DNA of 64,000 nucleotides from Pseudoflavitalea sp. G-6-1-2 (GCF_012927185.1 NZ_JABBGB010000004.1:62001-126000), one strand, 5' to 3'; shown: positions 35,640 to 45,084, counted from the first letter of the stretch. Program-made: numbers and translations. The notes: generated by a model from the letters alone, not told the origin.

Positions 35640-36701
35640 ATGAAGCACACATTATTATCCATACTCGCAATATCCTTACTCGCATGCGGACAGCAGAAGA
35701 AACTGTCAGCAAGTACAGATCCCAATGCGGTGAAGCCGGCAGTAGTCACTGAAAAAGTGATGTTCGATACAGATGATCCTGCTATATGGATTCATCCTGC
35801 AGATAAATCAAAAAGCCTGATCATCGGCACCGATAAAGAAACCGGAGGCGGCCTCTATGCTTTCGATCTCAACGGAAAGATTGTGAAAAAGGCGCTTGGA
35901 CTGCAACGCCCCAATAACGTAGACATCGCTACCGGCGTGGTTCTTGGCGGAAAGGCAACAGATATCGCTATCGTTACGGAACGCGAAACAGACAAACTTC
36001 GTTTCTTTTCACTTCCCGATCTGCAGGAGATCACTGCCGGCGGACTCGAATGCTTCGCAGGCGAAGCTGCACGCAAACCCATGGGAGTTGCCGTGTACAC
36101 ACGTCCATCCGATAAGGCAACTTTTGTGATAGTGGGAAGAAAAACAGGCCCTTCAGGCTCCTATCTCTGGCAATACAGACTGCTGGATGATAAAGGGAAT
36201 ATCGCCCTGCAACTCGTAAGAAAATTCGGCAACTACAGTGGCAAAAAAGAAATAGAATCCATCGCTGCCGACAATGAGAACGGATACATTTATTATTCCG
36301 ACGAACAGGCCGGCATTCACAAGTACTACGCCGATCCTGCAAAAGGAAATGATGAACTCGCGTACTTCGGTCAATCAGATTTCAAATCGGATCTCGAAGG
36401 GATTTCTTTCTACAAATTCCCTGACGGAACCGGTTACATTCTGGTTTCCGACCAGCAGGCAAACCGTTTCAATGTGTATGCACGTGAAGGCAGCAAAAGC
36501 AACCCGCATGAGCATACGCTGATTGCAAGCATCCCAACTTCTACCATGGAAAGCGACGGCAGCGAAACCAGCTCCGTGAGCCTTCCCGGATTTTCAGGAG
36601 GTATTTTTGTAGCCATGAGTACAGACCGAACATTTCAGTTCTATCGCTGGACAGATATTGCGGCTAAAGCCGGACTGAAAGTACTCACACCAGCACAGTA
36701 A
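35640..36701 (+). CDS. Beta-propeller phytase (3-phytase)
   Basis: Lipid-anchored phytase that releases phosphate from myo-inositol hexakisphosphate, calcium-dependent in this family. Signal peptide MKHTLLSILAISLLACG with lipobox LLAC (Cys16). 353 residues with six-bladed propeller motifs: DTDDPAIWIHPADKSKSLIIGTDK, GGLYAFDLNGKIVKK, RPNNVDIATG, AIVTERETDKLRFFSLPD, and EGISFYKFPDGTGYILVSDQ. A TTG three bases before the ATG is a less likely start. Location next to a TonB receptor is a known arrangement for phytases and supports a surface or periplasmic phosphate-scavenging role. Confidence 0.93.
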   Translation: MKHTLLSILAISLLACGQQKKLSASTDPNAVKPAVVTEKVMFDTDDPAIWIHPADKSKSLIIGTDKETGGGLYAFDLNGKIVKKALGLQRPNNVDIATGVVLGGKATDIAIVTERETDKLRFFSLPDLQEITAGGLECFAGEAARKPMGVAVYTRPSDKATFVIVGRKTGPSGSYLWQYRLLDDKGNIALQLVRKFGNYSGKKEIESIAADNENGYIYYSDEQAGIHKYYADPAKGNDELAYFGQSDFKSDLEGISFYKFPDGTGYILVSDQQANRFNVYAREGSKSNPHEHTLIASIPTSTMESDGSETSSVSLPGFSGGIFVAMSTDRTFQFYRWTDIAAKAGLKVLTPAQ

Positions 36702-36730
36702 GTTTTGTTTTAATAACCATAATCATTGCA

Positions 36731-36758
36731 GCCGCTCAATTCTTTGAGTGGCTTTTTT
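36731..36758 (+). terminator. Terminator after the phytase gene
   Basis: gccgctcaa / ttgagtggc stem with one G-T pair and a four-base loop, followed by six T, 29 bp beyond the stop codon. Confidence 0.83.
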
Positions 36759-36823
36759 GTTGCCACGAAACAGCACCACATCGGTGATATTTGAATATCT
36801 TTATTGTAATACAAACCAGATCC

Positions 36824-37399
36824 ATGAGCAATAACCTGAAGACATTTGTGGCGATCCTTTCGGTCTTACTGATCTTCATTCTGATCGCCTGCGGCAGCAA
36901 TGGCATCGGAACAAAAGAAGATACTTCCGCCAGCACAGACCATACAGACAATAACACGGAGCATTCACCCATCAACAATACTGATTGTGTAATCAAAGCC
37001 AAACTCGGTGCCCGCGACTGGACTGCACACTCCGTAATCGTCAACAGAATCGACGAACATCTCACCATCAGCACCAGTGGCGACGGCAATGAGCAGGAAA
37101 TTCACAGCCTGCAGATCATGATCCATAATTTTACTGGTCCTGGAACATACACTTACAAAGGTGATGGTGTGGTAACATTTTCGGTTGGATTAACACAGAC
37201 AGACAGTTATGTTACAACGGGAAAGGATGATCACGGAACCATCACTATCACAGAATACGCGCCTGATAAATTCAAAGCCAGTTTCAATTTCAAAGCAAGC
37301 GACAGCGACACCATGGGCCAGCCTATCGAAGTAACGGGTGGCGAAGTATCCATAGAGAAAGGCGCCTGCACTATTCAGGAGATCATCAATAAGAAATGA
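36824..37399 (+). CDS. DUF6252-like lipoprotein
   Basis: 191-residue lipoprotein: signal peptide with lipobox LIAC (Cys about 18), a Ser/Thr/Asn/Asp-rich linker to about residue 50, then one beta-rich domain (AKLGARDWTAHSVIVNRIDEHL, LQIMIHNFTGPGTYTYKG, TITEYAPDKFKASFNFKASDS). The pattern of a tryptophan after a small N-terminal strand followed by GPGTYT is like the DUF6252 family of Bacteroidota lipoproteins. An upstream in-frame TTG at 36791 would add 11 residues. A gatatttg at 36787-36794 matches TAnnTTTG at seven of eight positions with TTG upstream. Function unknown; it converges on the methyltransferase gene with 11 bp between the stops. Confidence 0.72.
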   Translation: MSNNLKTFVAILSVLLIFILIACGSNGIGTKEDTSASTDHTDNNTEHSPINNTDCVIKAKLGARDWTAHSVIVNRIDEHLTISTSGDGNEQEIHSLQIMIHNFTGPGTYTYKGDGVVTFSVGLTQTDSYVTTGKDDHGTITITEYAPDKFKASFNFKASDSDTMGQPIEVTGGEVSIEKGACTIQEIINKK

Positions 37400-37410
37400 A
37401 CATTCCCAGT

Positions 37411-39150
37411 TTATACGTGAAGATCTTCGAGCAGCTGCAGATAATCATCCCATTTGTCAACTGATACACCGAGGCCATGGTTGAGATTCAGTTGTGTTAT
37501 TTCGGCTCTCAGTTGCTGCATCGGAAATTCATTGGCCAGCGCCAGCAGGTCGATGCGCATCAGCACTTCTTTGGTGAATGTTCTCTTGGCATCGGCAAAA
37601 CTCACTGATTGCAGAAAAAGCTTTACAGGTGCGGCATTCAGCAGAATATAGGTGAACGCTGCAAAGTCCGCATCATCGAAACCGAGCATATAACAGGTAT
37701 CATCCAGCATCAGCGGTTTTCCGTTTTGCGGCAACACCAATGTAAAACGGAACGATTTGTACAATCCGGAGATAGCAATTTTATAGGGTCTGAAAGAATA
37801 GGAACCGATTCCAAAAATGGAGAAGGGGGGCCTGTTTTTGTAGATGGATGATTTTCTTCCATCGAGCAGCTCTCTGTATCGATTGAGATATTCGAATGTA
37901 TTTGGATAAGCGTTTCGGATATAACCCGTATCTGCTCCGGGTTTCTGTTGTGTAACAATGGTGAATTTTCTGGCTGCATCCACCACGCGCTGTTGAAGAT
38001 CGGAGCTTTTGAGCAGTCCGTACACGAGCGGCTCTTCGAGCGGAAACAGCTCCTGTTTTGCATTGCGGAAGAGTCCGGCTTCCTGCTCGAATTCCATTAC
38101 AGTGGTGCAATCGTGTTTCAGTCCCTGCCGCCACTCGAAGGGAGAGAGCCCATCGATATAACTGTGCTGGATATAGGTATCGAGGTTGGACACATATTTT
38201 TCTCCTTCCCATCCGAAAATATTCAACTGTGTTTCCGGAGAATAGAATGCGTATTGCGAGCAGGTGAAAGAAGGCGCTTCATTGAGTTTGAAGCAAAACA
38301 GCGATGCTTCTGCTTTTACATCAAACTCACGCTGGCTGTTGATCTGGTACTGCCGGATGTCTGCAATGGGATGCCGGTATTTTTTCTGATCGCAAACGAT
38401 ATTCCGGATCACGGAGTTTTTGATCAGCAGGGCTACCTGTCCTTTTCTGTGCTGAAATGCCCGAACCAGCATCAGCACAATATTTTCCGCGATATCGAAA
38501 TTACCCTTGCCTGTTACGGCATCGATACCATTGAATTGTTTGAAATTCGATTTTGCAGGAAGATTGTCCGATTCGAGACTGCCCAGCATCGCATTGGTAA
38601 CCCATGGTGGATTGCCCGCAACGAGCACTGTTTCGTGAACATCATCATTCAGTGTTTCGAAGTCGAAATCGAACACATTGGTATGCCAGATGCTGATTGC
38701 AGGTTTATGCGCATCGGGATGATGCAGAAAGTGATCGATCAGCGAGAATTTCGTTTCCCACACATAAGGCCGGTAGATATCCAGTGCATGTATTTTTTTG
38801 AGCAGCGGGAATTCTTTCAGTGCGGCAAGAATAAAATGTCCTTTGCCACAGGTGGGTTCTACAAAAATATCCGGTTGTGCTGTTTCACGGCCAATCAGCC
38901 GAAGCACCCGCGCAGCGAGCTCAGGAGGTGTTTGAAAATCACCAAACTCTGTCCTGTCCGGTGTTTCATGATGCAGAGATTGCTGCTGCAATGCCGCACA
39001 GGCCTCCTCCCACTCTTCTGCAGATCCGAAACATTCACGGATACCCGATAGCTGCTGCACCATGGCATTCACTGCATCAACCTCAGCAGTGCAATGGCTG
39101 CTAAAGAGTTGCTGAACAAGGGCGGGCATATGGGCTCCGAAAACGATCAT
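37411..39150 (-). CDS. Solitary N6-adenine DNA methyltransferase (SAM-dependent)
   Basis: 579-residue class I methyltransferase of the gamma-type N6-adenine group. Motif X is TEFGDFQTPPELAARVL (68-84), motif I FVEPTCGKGHF (96-106), and the catalytic motif IV NPPWV (180-184). The C-terminal half (about 300-579) likely holds target recognition; it has no obvious nuclease motif and there is no restriction, BREX or DISARM gene next door. It is flanked by a lipoprotein and membrane-protein genes. An ATG at 39129 is an alternative start; motif X begins near residue 61 in that case. It could be an orphan host-regulation methyltransferase, or a type IIG remnant. The substrate could also be something other than DNA. 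Confidence 0.8.
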   Translation of the reverse strand: MIVFGAHMPALVQQLFSSHCTAEVDAVNAMVQQLSGIRECFGSAEEWEEACAALQQQSLHHETPDRTEFGDFQTPPELAARVLRLIGRETAQPDIFVEPTCGKGHFILAALKEFPLLKKIHALDIYRPYVWETKFSLIDHFLHHPDAHKPAISIWHTNVFDFDFETLNDDVHETVLVAGNPPWVTNAMLGSLESDNLPAKSNFKQFNGIDAVTGKGNFDIAENIVLMLVRAFQHRKGQVALLIKNSVIRNIVCDQKKYRHPIADIRQYQINSQREFDVKAEASLFCFKLNEAPSFTCSQYAFYSPETQLNIFGWEGEKYVSNLDTYIQHSYIDGLSPFEWRQGLKHDCTTVMEFEQEAGLFRNAKQELFPLEEPLVYGLLKSSDLQQRVVDAARKFTIVTQQKPGADTGYIRNAYPNTFEYLNRYRELLDGRKSSIYKNRPPFSIFGIGSYSFRPYKIAISGLYKSFRFTLVLPQNGKPLMLDDTCYMLGFDDADFAAFTYILLNAAPVKLFLQSVSFADAKRTFTKEVLMRIDLLALANEFPMQQLRAEITQLNLNHGLGVSVDKWDDYLQLLEDLHV

Positions 39151-39184
39151 TCCATCAGACGGTTTAACTCAGGCAATATTATGG

Positions 39185-39192
39185 CAAAGTTA
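39185..39192 (-). promoter_or_regulatory. -7 box (taactttg) for the methyltransferase gene
   Basis: Exact TAnnTTTG match on the minus strand, 34 bp before the ATG at 39150. No TTG at the right distance. Confidence 0.4.
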
Positions 39193-39256
39193 CCTCAGAA
39201 TGATGCAGGCTTGCAGAAAATACCGATATTGGACCTATTCATCAAAATTTTAGCGG

Positions 39257-40219
39257 ATGACCCATCCTGACAGGGAAGACATTCACCTTATCGGAAGCTA
39301 CAGCGACCTCACTGCCGGAGATACCAACAAAGCGCTGCACACCTTCGTGTACAGCGACAAAAATGCCTGGCAGAAATTTCTGAAGATCTTTTTCCTTACC
39401 CTCGGCACCGGCTTCTTTGTTGCCGGCGTAATTTTCTTCTTTGCTTACAACTGGAATAATCTCCACAAATTCATCAAGATCGGAATTGCGGAAGGGCTGG
39501 TGATACTGCCCATTCTGGCCGCAGTATTGTTCAGCAAGATGAACCCGATGCTGCGCAAAACTCTCATCACCGCTTCGGCAGTTTTTGTGGGTGTGTTGTT
39601 CGCTGTCTTCGGACAGGTGTATCAAACCGGAGCAGATTCATTCGATCTGTTTTTCAACTGGACGCTCTGTGTTACCATCTGGGCCATCGCCGCAGGCTTT
39701 GCGCCACTATGGCTGATATGGATTGTATTGGTGAATGTCTCATGGGGATTGTACAATACTCAATACGGTACGGAATCATCCATGTTGTCTTTCATGCTCG
39801 GTACATTTATTTTCAACAGCCTTTGTTTGATTGTAACACTGTCGCTGAAGAAATCTACGGAGCATCGCATACCTACCTGGTTTGCAGTAACACTCGCACT
39901 GATCGTAGCTTACTTCGTAACTACAGCTCTTGCATACAAATATTATGACAGATCAGGCAATCAGATTGTGATCTATTTTGTACTGGCTGCGCTGTTGTAT
40001 TCGTGGATGGTATGGTACAGCATCCGCAACAAAACCATCGTTTATCCGGCTATTGCCGGAGCGAGCACTATCATCATCATCACAAGCAGAATTATCAGTG
40101 ACAGCTGGAGCGCCGTTGCGCTGCTGCTCGCCTGTCTCTTCGTTGCCGGAAGCATCACTGGCCTTGTAATAGTATTAATGAAACTTCAAAAAACCTGGGC
40201 CAATGAGAAAAACAGCTGA
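39257..40219 (+). CDS. DUF2157 membrane protein
   Basis: 320-residue inner membrane protein with about eight to nine hydrophobic helices after a 45-residue soluble start. The motif GTGFFVAGVIFFFAYNWNNL followed by KIGIAEGLVILPIL matches DUF2157 (first helix hairpin with FAYNW). It overlaps the next gene by 17 bp, and that gene overlaps the third by 4 bp, so the three are translationally coupled. DUF2157, DUF4401 and GDYXXLXY proteins are repeatedly seen together, but their joint role is not known to me. Confidence 0.85.
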   Translation: MTHPDREDIHLIGSYSDLTAGDTNKALHTFVYSDKNAWQKFLKIFFLTLGTGFFVAGVIFFFAYNWNNLHKFIKIGIAEGLVILPILAAVLFSKMNPMLRKTLITASAVFVGVLFAVFGQVYQTGADSFDLFFNWTLCVTIWAIAAGFAPLWLIWIVLVNVSWGLYNTQYGTESSMLSFMLGTFIFNSLCLIVTLSLKKSTEHRIPTWFAVTLALIVAYFVTTALAYKYYDRSGNQIVIYFVLAALLYSWMVWYSIRNKTIVYPAIAGASTIIIITSRIISDSWSAVALLLACLFVAGSITGLVIVLMKLQKTWANEKNS

Positions 40220-41267
40220 GCTCCCGCAATTGCTTGAAACAATACAACAGTTCACCGGCAAGCCATTGCAGGTGAAAGAAGAAGCGCTGAAGCAGGCTTA
40301 CGATAAAGCAGCTGCCAATCGTTCCGGCATTGCCATCAAAATACTGGTGGTAATCGGTGGTATACTTTCCACCATTGCTTTCATTGGATTTCTGCTGGTT
40401 GCCGGGCTCTACGAATCCGAGCAGGGTCTGCTGGTTACCGGCGTACTTTTTCTTGCCGGTGCATTGATTACGCAGGCAGTGGTCGATCACCTTTTTCTCG
40501 ATACACTGGCAGTTACCTTTTATTTATCGGGCGTTACGCTTTTTGCCTTCGGCCTTGGTTTTTCAGCAAGATCGGAGGACACCGTTTGCATTGCCCTGAT
40601 AGTAGTTGGCCTCATCTCGATGGTGATTGCTCAAAGTTATATGCTCGCCTTTTGTGCAGCGTTACTCATACTCGGAGGCAGTTATGCGATTATACTGATC
40701 CACTCGGACGGCGGGTTGATGTCGGTCTACAACACCGTACTGATACTGGCTTTCACGGCTTTTGTGCTGCTCGAAGCGCAGATCATCAACATTCATCCCA
40801 AGGTCTGCAAGATCTACAACCCGATTCGGATCGCCATGCTCTGTACACTGCTGGTTACTCTCTACATGGGTAACGAAAGATGGCTTGCCAGAAATCAGCA
40901 ATACCACTGGATGCCTGCACTCGCGGCCATTTTGTGTACACTCTCACTGATGCCTTTTATCTGGAAAGCACTGAACATTCAAAACATAGCGATACGCGTA
41001 GCGATATTTCTTGCAGCTGCATTGGTACTCGCGCCAACATTCTGGGCGCCCGGCATTGCTGCTGCCGTGTTGATTGTCCTCATCAGTTTTCTGGTGAATT
41101 ATAAAACCGGCATCGTGCTCGGATCTGTAGCGCTTATCGTATTTGTATCGGAATATTATTACCATCTGGCCATTAACCTGATGACGAAATCCCTGGTGAT
41201 GATGGCATCGGGTGTATTGTTCCTGCTGTTCTACATTCTCTCACGCAAACAATTATCCAAACCATGA
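40203..41267 (+). CDS. DUF4401 membrane protein
   Basis: 354-residue polytopic membrane protein with about ten to eleven hydrophobic helices; an N-terminal soluble segment (residues 1-42) is followed by KILVVIGGILSTIAFIGFLLVAG. The repeated short helix-loop pattern and the C-terminal SEYYYHLAINLMTKSLVMMASG fit DUF4401, which usually follows DUF2157. Its first 17 bp overlap the preceding gene and its last 4 bp (ATGA) overlap the next. Function unknown. Confidence 0.83.
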   Translation: MRKTAELPQLLETIQQFTGKPLQVKEEALKQAYDKAAANRSGIAIKILVVIGGILSTIAFIGFLLVAGLYESEQGLLVTGVLFLAGALITQAVVDHLFLDTLAVTFYLSGVTLFAFGLGFSARSEDTVCIALIVVGLISMVIAQSYMLAFCAALLILGGSYAIILIHSDGGLMSVYNTVLILAFTAFVLLEAQIINIHPKVCKIYNPIRIAMLCTLLVTLYMGNERWLARNQQYHWMPALAAILCTLSLMPFIWKALNIQNIAIRVAIFLAAALVLAPTFWAPGIAAAVLIVLISFLVNYKTGIVLGSVALIVFVSEYYYHLAINLMTKSLVMMASGVLFLLFYILSRKQLSKP

Positions 41268-41746
41268 AAAAATATCAGCTGATACTAATTGTAGTGAACC
41301 TGTTGATAATACTGGCATTCTTTCATTATACGATGAACAGGAAGGAACAGACACTTTCAAACGGCAAACTGGTATTGCTGCCGCTGGCTCCTGTAGATCC
41401 ACGCTCACTGATGCAGGGAGATTACATGGATCTCCGCTATGCAATCTCCACCGAAATGCCAGACAGTTTTCCCGTGAAAGGTTATTATGTGGTGGAACTC
41501 GATTCCGGCAACATTGCCAGAAAAGTAAGGATACAACCCAATACCACTCCACTTCAACCCAACGAATACCTGATCGGCTATCGTAAAGAAAGCTGGCGTC
41601 ACTCTATCGGAGCAGAATCTTATTTCTTTCAGGAAGGCGAAGCAGAGAAATTCGAAGCAGCGAAATTCGGAGGATTGCGAATCGATGATAAAGGCAACAG
41701 CGTGCTCGTTGGACTCTACGACGATCATCGCAACCTCATCAAATAG
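41264..41746 (+). CDS. GDYXXLXY domain protein
   Basis: 160 residues with one N-terminal membrane helix (LILIVVNLLIILAFFHY) and an external soluble domain carrying the defining motif LMQGDYMDLRYAIS near residues 45-58. A second conserved region reads GYYVVELDSGNIARKVRIQ. This family is the usual partner of DUF2157/DUF4401 membrane proteins. The start overlaps the DUF4401 stop (ATGA). Its role, possibly as extracellular subunit of the membrane pair, is inference. Confidence 0.88.
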   Translation: MKKYQLILIVVNLLIILAFFHYTMNRKEQTLSNGKLVLLPLAPVDPRSLMQGDYMDLRYAISTEMPDSFPVKGYYVVELDSGNIARKVRIQPNTTPLQPNEYLIGYRKESWRHSIGAESYFFQEGEAEKFEAAKFGGLRIDDKGNSVLVGLYDDHRNLIK

Positions 41747-41811
41747 CTAAGAATGGGGATAACAATTATGGCTTTTTCTTAACAATTAATATTAAAGAAA
41801 TATTGCGTTTA

Positions 41812-41819
41812 TAGTTTTG
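41812..41819 (+). promoter_or_regulatory. -7 box (tagttttg) for the Oar-like TonB receptor gene
   Basis: Exact TAnnTTTG match 13 bp before the ATG. No TTG lies at the usual distance upstream. The implied leader is only a few bases long. Confidence 0.4.
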
Positions 41820-41832
41820 CCGGCAAAACAAA

Positions 41833-44800
41833 ATGCGAAAAAAGGCTCTACTCTTCTACCCCTTTCTCTTGCTGTTTTGTTTCTTTACCGGTGATATATA
41901 TGCGCAAACTACTCAGGCGTCATTTACTGGTAAGGTTACAGACCCGGAAAACAATCCACTTTCAGGCGCCAGCGTTCTGGTTAAGAACGAATCAACTGGT
42001 TTCTCTGCTTCCACAGTTACCAATGCAAAAGGAGACTATGTATTCAAGGAGCTTCCACTTGGCGGCCCTTATTTTATACAGGTGAGCTATGTAGGCTTCG
42101 CCGATCTGAAAAAGCCCGGATACTCACTTAATCAGGGCGATGTATTCACTGTTAACTTCGAGCTCTTCAGCAAAGCCAGTGAATACAGTGCAGTTACCGT
42201 TACCGCCAATCGCGGGAAAGGCAGGATCGAGAACCTGGGAGCCGCTACAGCCGTGGGTTCCAGACTTATGACCAAAATGCCGATCAACGGAAGGAACTTC
42301 TCTACACTCATGGATCTTTCCCCGCTCAGCAGAGGTAACAATATCGCTGGCCAGCTCGGATCATCTACCAATTTCACCATCGATGGTATGACAGCGAAGA
42401 ACCCTACTTCGGCAGGTGCAACTACCAGCCGCAGCGGTGCTCCCTACTCCATCTCCATCGAAGCAGTTCGTGAATTTAAAGTGGTTACCAATCAGTATGA
42501 TGTTACTTATGGCCGCGCAGGTGGCGGTACTGTAAGTGCAGTAACCAAATCGGGTACCAACACACTCACCGGTTCGGTGTTCGGATTCGGAAGAGCCAAC
42601 TGGTTGAGCAGCCCCTACGATATGCGTGGCAACAAACGCAATAACGACTACTCCACTTATCAGTTTGGTTTTTCACTCGGTGGTCCCATCATCAAAGACA
42701 AACTCCATTTCTTTCTGGCCTGGGATCATCAGCAGGATCTTCGCTCTCTCGTGATTGCCGATATCAAAAAAGCAGGCGATGACGTTACTTTCAAAACAAG
42801 CACCAAGAGCCTTGATTCCGTGATCAAGATCGGTCGTCAGCAATATGGCCTCGGTTCTGAACGCCAGTACGGTTCATTCGACAAAACCAGAAAATCAGAT
42901 GCTGCTTTCCTGCGTCTCGACTGGCAGATCAATCCTAAGAACCTGCTGACCCTCCGCAACAACTTCACCAACGACAACAACAAGCTGGGACTGATCGACA
43001 ATACAGCCATCAACCTGTATGAATCAGCCGGTAACGATTTCAACATCGACAACAGCTTGCTGATCACACTCCGCTCGTCAATCAATTCGAAACTCACCAA
43101 CGAACTGAAAGTGCAGCACCTCTACACCTGGCAGAGCAGTGAGCCCGGCGATATTCTTGGCAAATCGAATATCCCCAGAGTGATTGTAGACCGTGTTCCT
43201 TCAGGAGTATTGAGCGATGGAAAATCTTATACCACCAGCGTTCAGTTCGGCGGACATCGTTTTGCACAGGAAAACTTCCGCAATAACGTATTTCAGGTAG
43301 TGAACAATCTGTACTACAACACCAACGCCATCCGTTATACATTCGGTGTAGACTTCATGTACACACGCGCCACATCGGTATACGGCAGTGAGGTGAACGG
43401 CCGTTATCACTACGATGGATTTCAGAATTTCATCGACAATAAACCTGATCGTTTTTACCGCGAAGTGCCCATCACCCCCGATCAGGCAGTTACTTCGAAC
43501 ATCTACAATATTGGCTGGTACGGGCAGATGCAGACCAAACTCGCAAGAGGCCTGGATATGACCGCCGGTCTGCGTTTCGATTATGCGATCTATCCTTCTT
43601 CACCATTCAATCAACTGGTGTATGATGAACTGAAGATCCGCACCGACAACAAACTCCGTTCGTTCATTGCACAACCCCGCATTCAATTTACATGGGATGT
43701 GAATGAAGAACACAAGAACTACATCCGCCTCGGCGCCGGTGTGTTTGCATCGGACATCAACAACTACATGGTGATCAACAATCTCGTATTCGATGGCAAA
43801 CACCTCGCAACTGTAGATGTAAGATATCCGAATGTGCCTGCTGCAGATTTCAATGCAATCCGCAAAAACCCAGCTCTGACGCCTACTTTCGACAGTTATC
43901 AGATCCCAACCATCAATACCAATGGTGAAGATGTGAAGATCCCTGTGGTGTACAAAGCCAATATCTCCTACACACGTTTCATCACCGAAAAACTGAAAGT
44001 TGGCATCAGCGGTTTTGCTACACTCGGAAGAAACAACTATCTCTATCTCGACAGAAATATGGTTACCACACCTTTCTTCAAACTCGCGGATGAAGGCAAC
44101 AGAGGAGTGTACGTACCACTTAGTTCCATGCCATCAAACGGCAGTGCCGACTGGACCAAAGGCCGTATCAGCAACAAACTCGGACGTGTACTCGAACTGA
44201 ACAGCACGGGTAAAGTAAATCAGTTTGCCCTTGTACTCGACGCAACCTGGAATTACTTCAAAGATGGTGAAGCATCGTTCAGCTATACCTGGAACGATAC
44301 CAAAGACAATATCTCTTACAACGGTAACGTAGCCAACACATCCACTTTATCATTGCCAGTGAAAGACGATCCCAGAGATGTTAGCGCAATGACCTATTCA
44401 GACAATCAGTTCCGTCACAAGATTGTGTTCTATGCTACCTCTCCTTCTTTCAAAGGATTCAGCGTAGGTGTGCGTTACTCAGGAATCGGCGGCACAAGAT
44501 TCAGCATGCTTTCCGGTGTAAACAGCAATGGCGACTTCGTATCGGGCACCAACGACCTTGCTTACATCTTCGATTTGAAAGGTGGAAGCACTCCTCAGAA
44601 TATCAAAGACGGATTACAAGCCATCCTCAACAACCCAATGGCAGCGCAGTCTTTCAAGGATTACATCAACAAATACAACGGCAAACTCGCCGAAAGAAAT
44701 GGAGGTGTAAACGGATTCTACGGAACGTGGGATCTGAGAATAGCCAAGAAGTTCGGTCTGTCGAAAAAGAACAAGACCCATGGCATCGAGCTGTCGGCCG

Positions 44801-44994
44801 ACATCTTCAACCTGGAGAACCTGTTCGACAAATACTCTGGCGCTTCCAAAAACTTCGGTAACCAAAGCCTTTATGGGGTGAACAACTTCGATAACGTGGC
44901 TGGCCGCTTCAACTACAAAATGAATGCAAGCGGAGTGGTTACACGCGGAGGTGATCCTTATCAGATCCAGATCGGATTCAGATATACTTTCTAA
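41833..44994 (+). CDS. Oar-like TonB-dependent receptor
   Basis: 1053-residue outer membrane receptor. Signal peptide (residues 1-25, ending IYAQ), a carboxypeptidase-like beta domain (TGKVTDPENNPLSGASVLVKN), a plug domain with MTKMPINGRNFSTLMDLSPL and AVREFKVVTNQYDVTYGRAG, and a long barrel ending in IQIGFRYTF. The NGRNFSTLMDLSPL and YGRAGGG motifs are typical of the Oar-type adhesion/peptide-associated receptors rather than of siderophore receptors. It is a single-gene unit with a terminator after it and a -7-like box directly before. The ligand is unknown. Confidence 0.91.
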   Translation: MRKKALLFYPFLLLFCFFTGDIYAQTTQASFTGKVTDPENNPLSGASVLVKNESTGFSASTVTNAKGDYVFKELPLGGPYFIQVSYVGFADLKKPGYSLNQGDVFTVNFELFSKASEYSAVTVTANRGKGRIENLGAATAVGSRLMTKMPINGRNFSTLMDLSPLSRGNNIAGQLGSSTNFTIDGMTAKNPTSAGATTSRSGAPYSISIEAVREFKVVTNQYDVTYGRAGGGTVSAVTKSGTNTLTGSVFGFGRANWLSSPYDMRGNKRNNDYSTYQFGFSLGGPIIKDKLHFFLAWDHQQDLRSLVIADIKKAGDDVTFKTSTKSLDSVIKIGRQQYGLGSERQYGSFDKTRKSDAAFLRLDWQINPKNLLTLRNNFTNDNNKLGLIDNTAINLYESAGNDFNIDNSLLITLRSSINSKLTNELKVQHLYTWQSSEPGDILGKSNIPRVIVDRVPSGVLSDGKSYTTSVQFGGHRFAQENFRNNVFQVVNNLYYNTNAIRYTFGVDFMYTRATSVYGSEVNGRYHYDGFQNFIDNKPDRFYREVPITPDQAVTSNIYNIGWYGQMQTKLARGLDMTAGLRFDYAIYPSSPFNQLVYDELKIRTDNKLRSFIAQPRIQFTWDVNEEHKNYIRLGAGVFASDINNYMVINNLVFDGKHLATVDVRYPNVPAADFNAIRKNPALTPTFDSYQIPTINTNGEDVKIPVVYKANISYTRFITEKLKVGISGFATLGRNNYLYLDRNMVTTPFFKLADEGNRGVYVPLSSMPSNGSADWTKGRISNKLGRVLELNSTGKVNQFALVLDATWNYFKDGEASFSYTWNDTKDNISYNGNVANTSTLSLPVKDDPRDVSAMTYSDNQFRHKIVFYATSPSFKGFSVGVRYSGIGGTRFSMLSGVNSNGDFVSGTNDLAYIFDLKGGSTPQNIKDGLQAILNNPMAAQSFKDYINKYNGKLAERNGGVNGFYGTWDLRIAKKFGLSKKNKTHGIELSADIFNLENLFDKYSGASKNFGNQSLYGVNNFDNVAGRFNYKMNASGVVTRGGDPYQIQIGFRYTF

Positions 44995-45017
44995 TGCCTA
45001 AGATAACAATCACATCG

Positions 45018-45047
45018 AAACCCGGCCTTGTGTCGGGTTTTGTTTTT
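45018..45047 (+). terminator. Terminator after the Oar-like receptor gene
   Basis: aaacccg / cgggttt stem with a nine-base loop followed by a T-rich run tgttttt, about 24 bp after the stop codon. Confidence 0.65.
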
Positions 45048-45073
45048 CTTTAAACCGGAAAATATTAGCTTTA
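45040..45073 (+). promoter_or_regulatory. Promoter-like pair for the membrane AraC regulator
   Basis: TTG at 45040-45042 and tagcttta at 45066-45073 (seven of eight to TAnnTTTG) with 23 bp between. The start site would lie a few bases before the ATG at 45085. It overlaps the upstream terminator. Confidence 0.35.
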
Positions 45074-45084
45074 CGATACCGCCT

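Noticed and set aside
37948-39051. 367-codon plus-strand frame opposite the methyltransferase
   Set aside because: It is the antisense shadow of a gene with clear methyltransferase motifs; its product is Cys- and Phe-rich without a domain.
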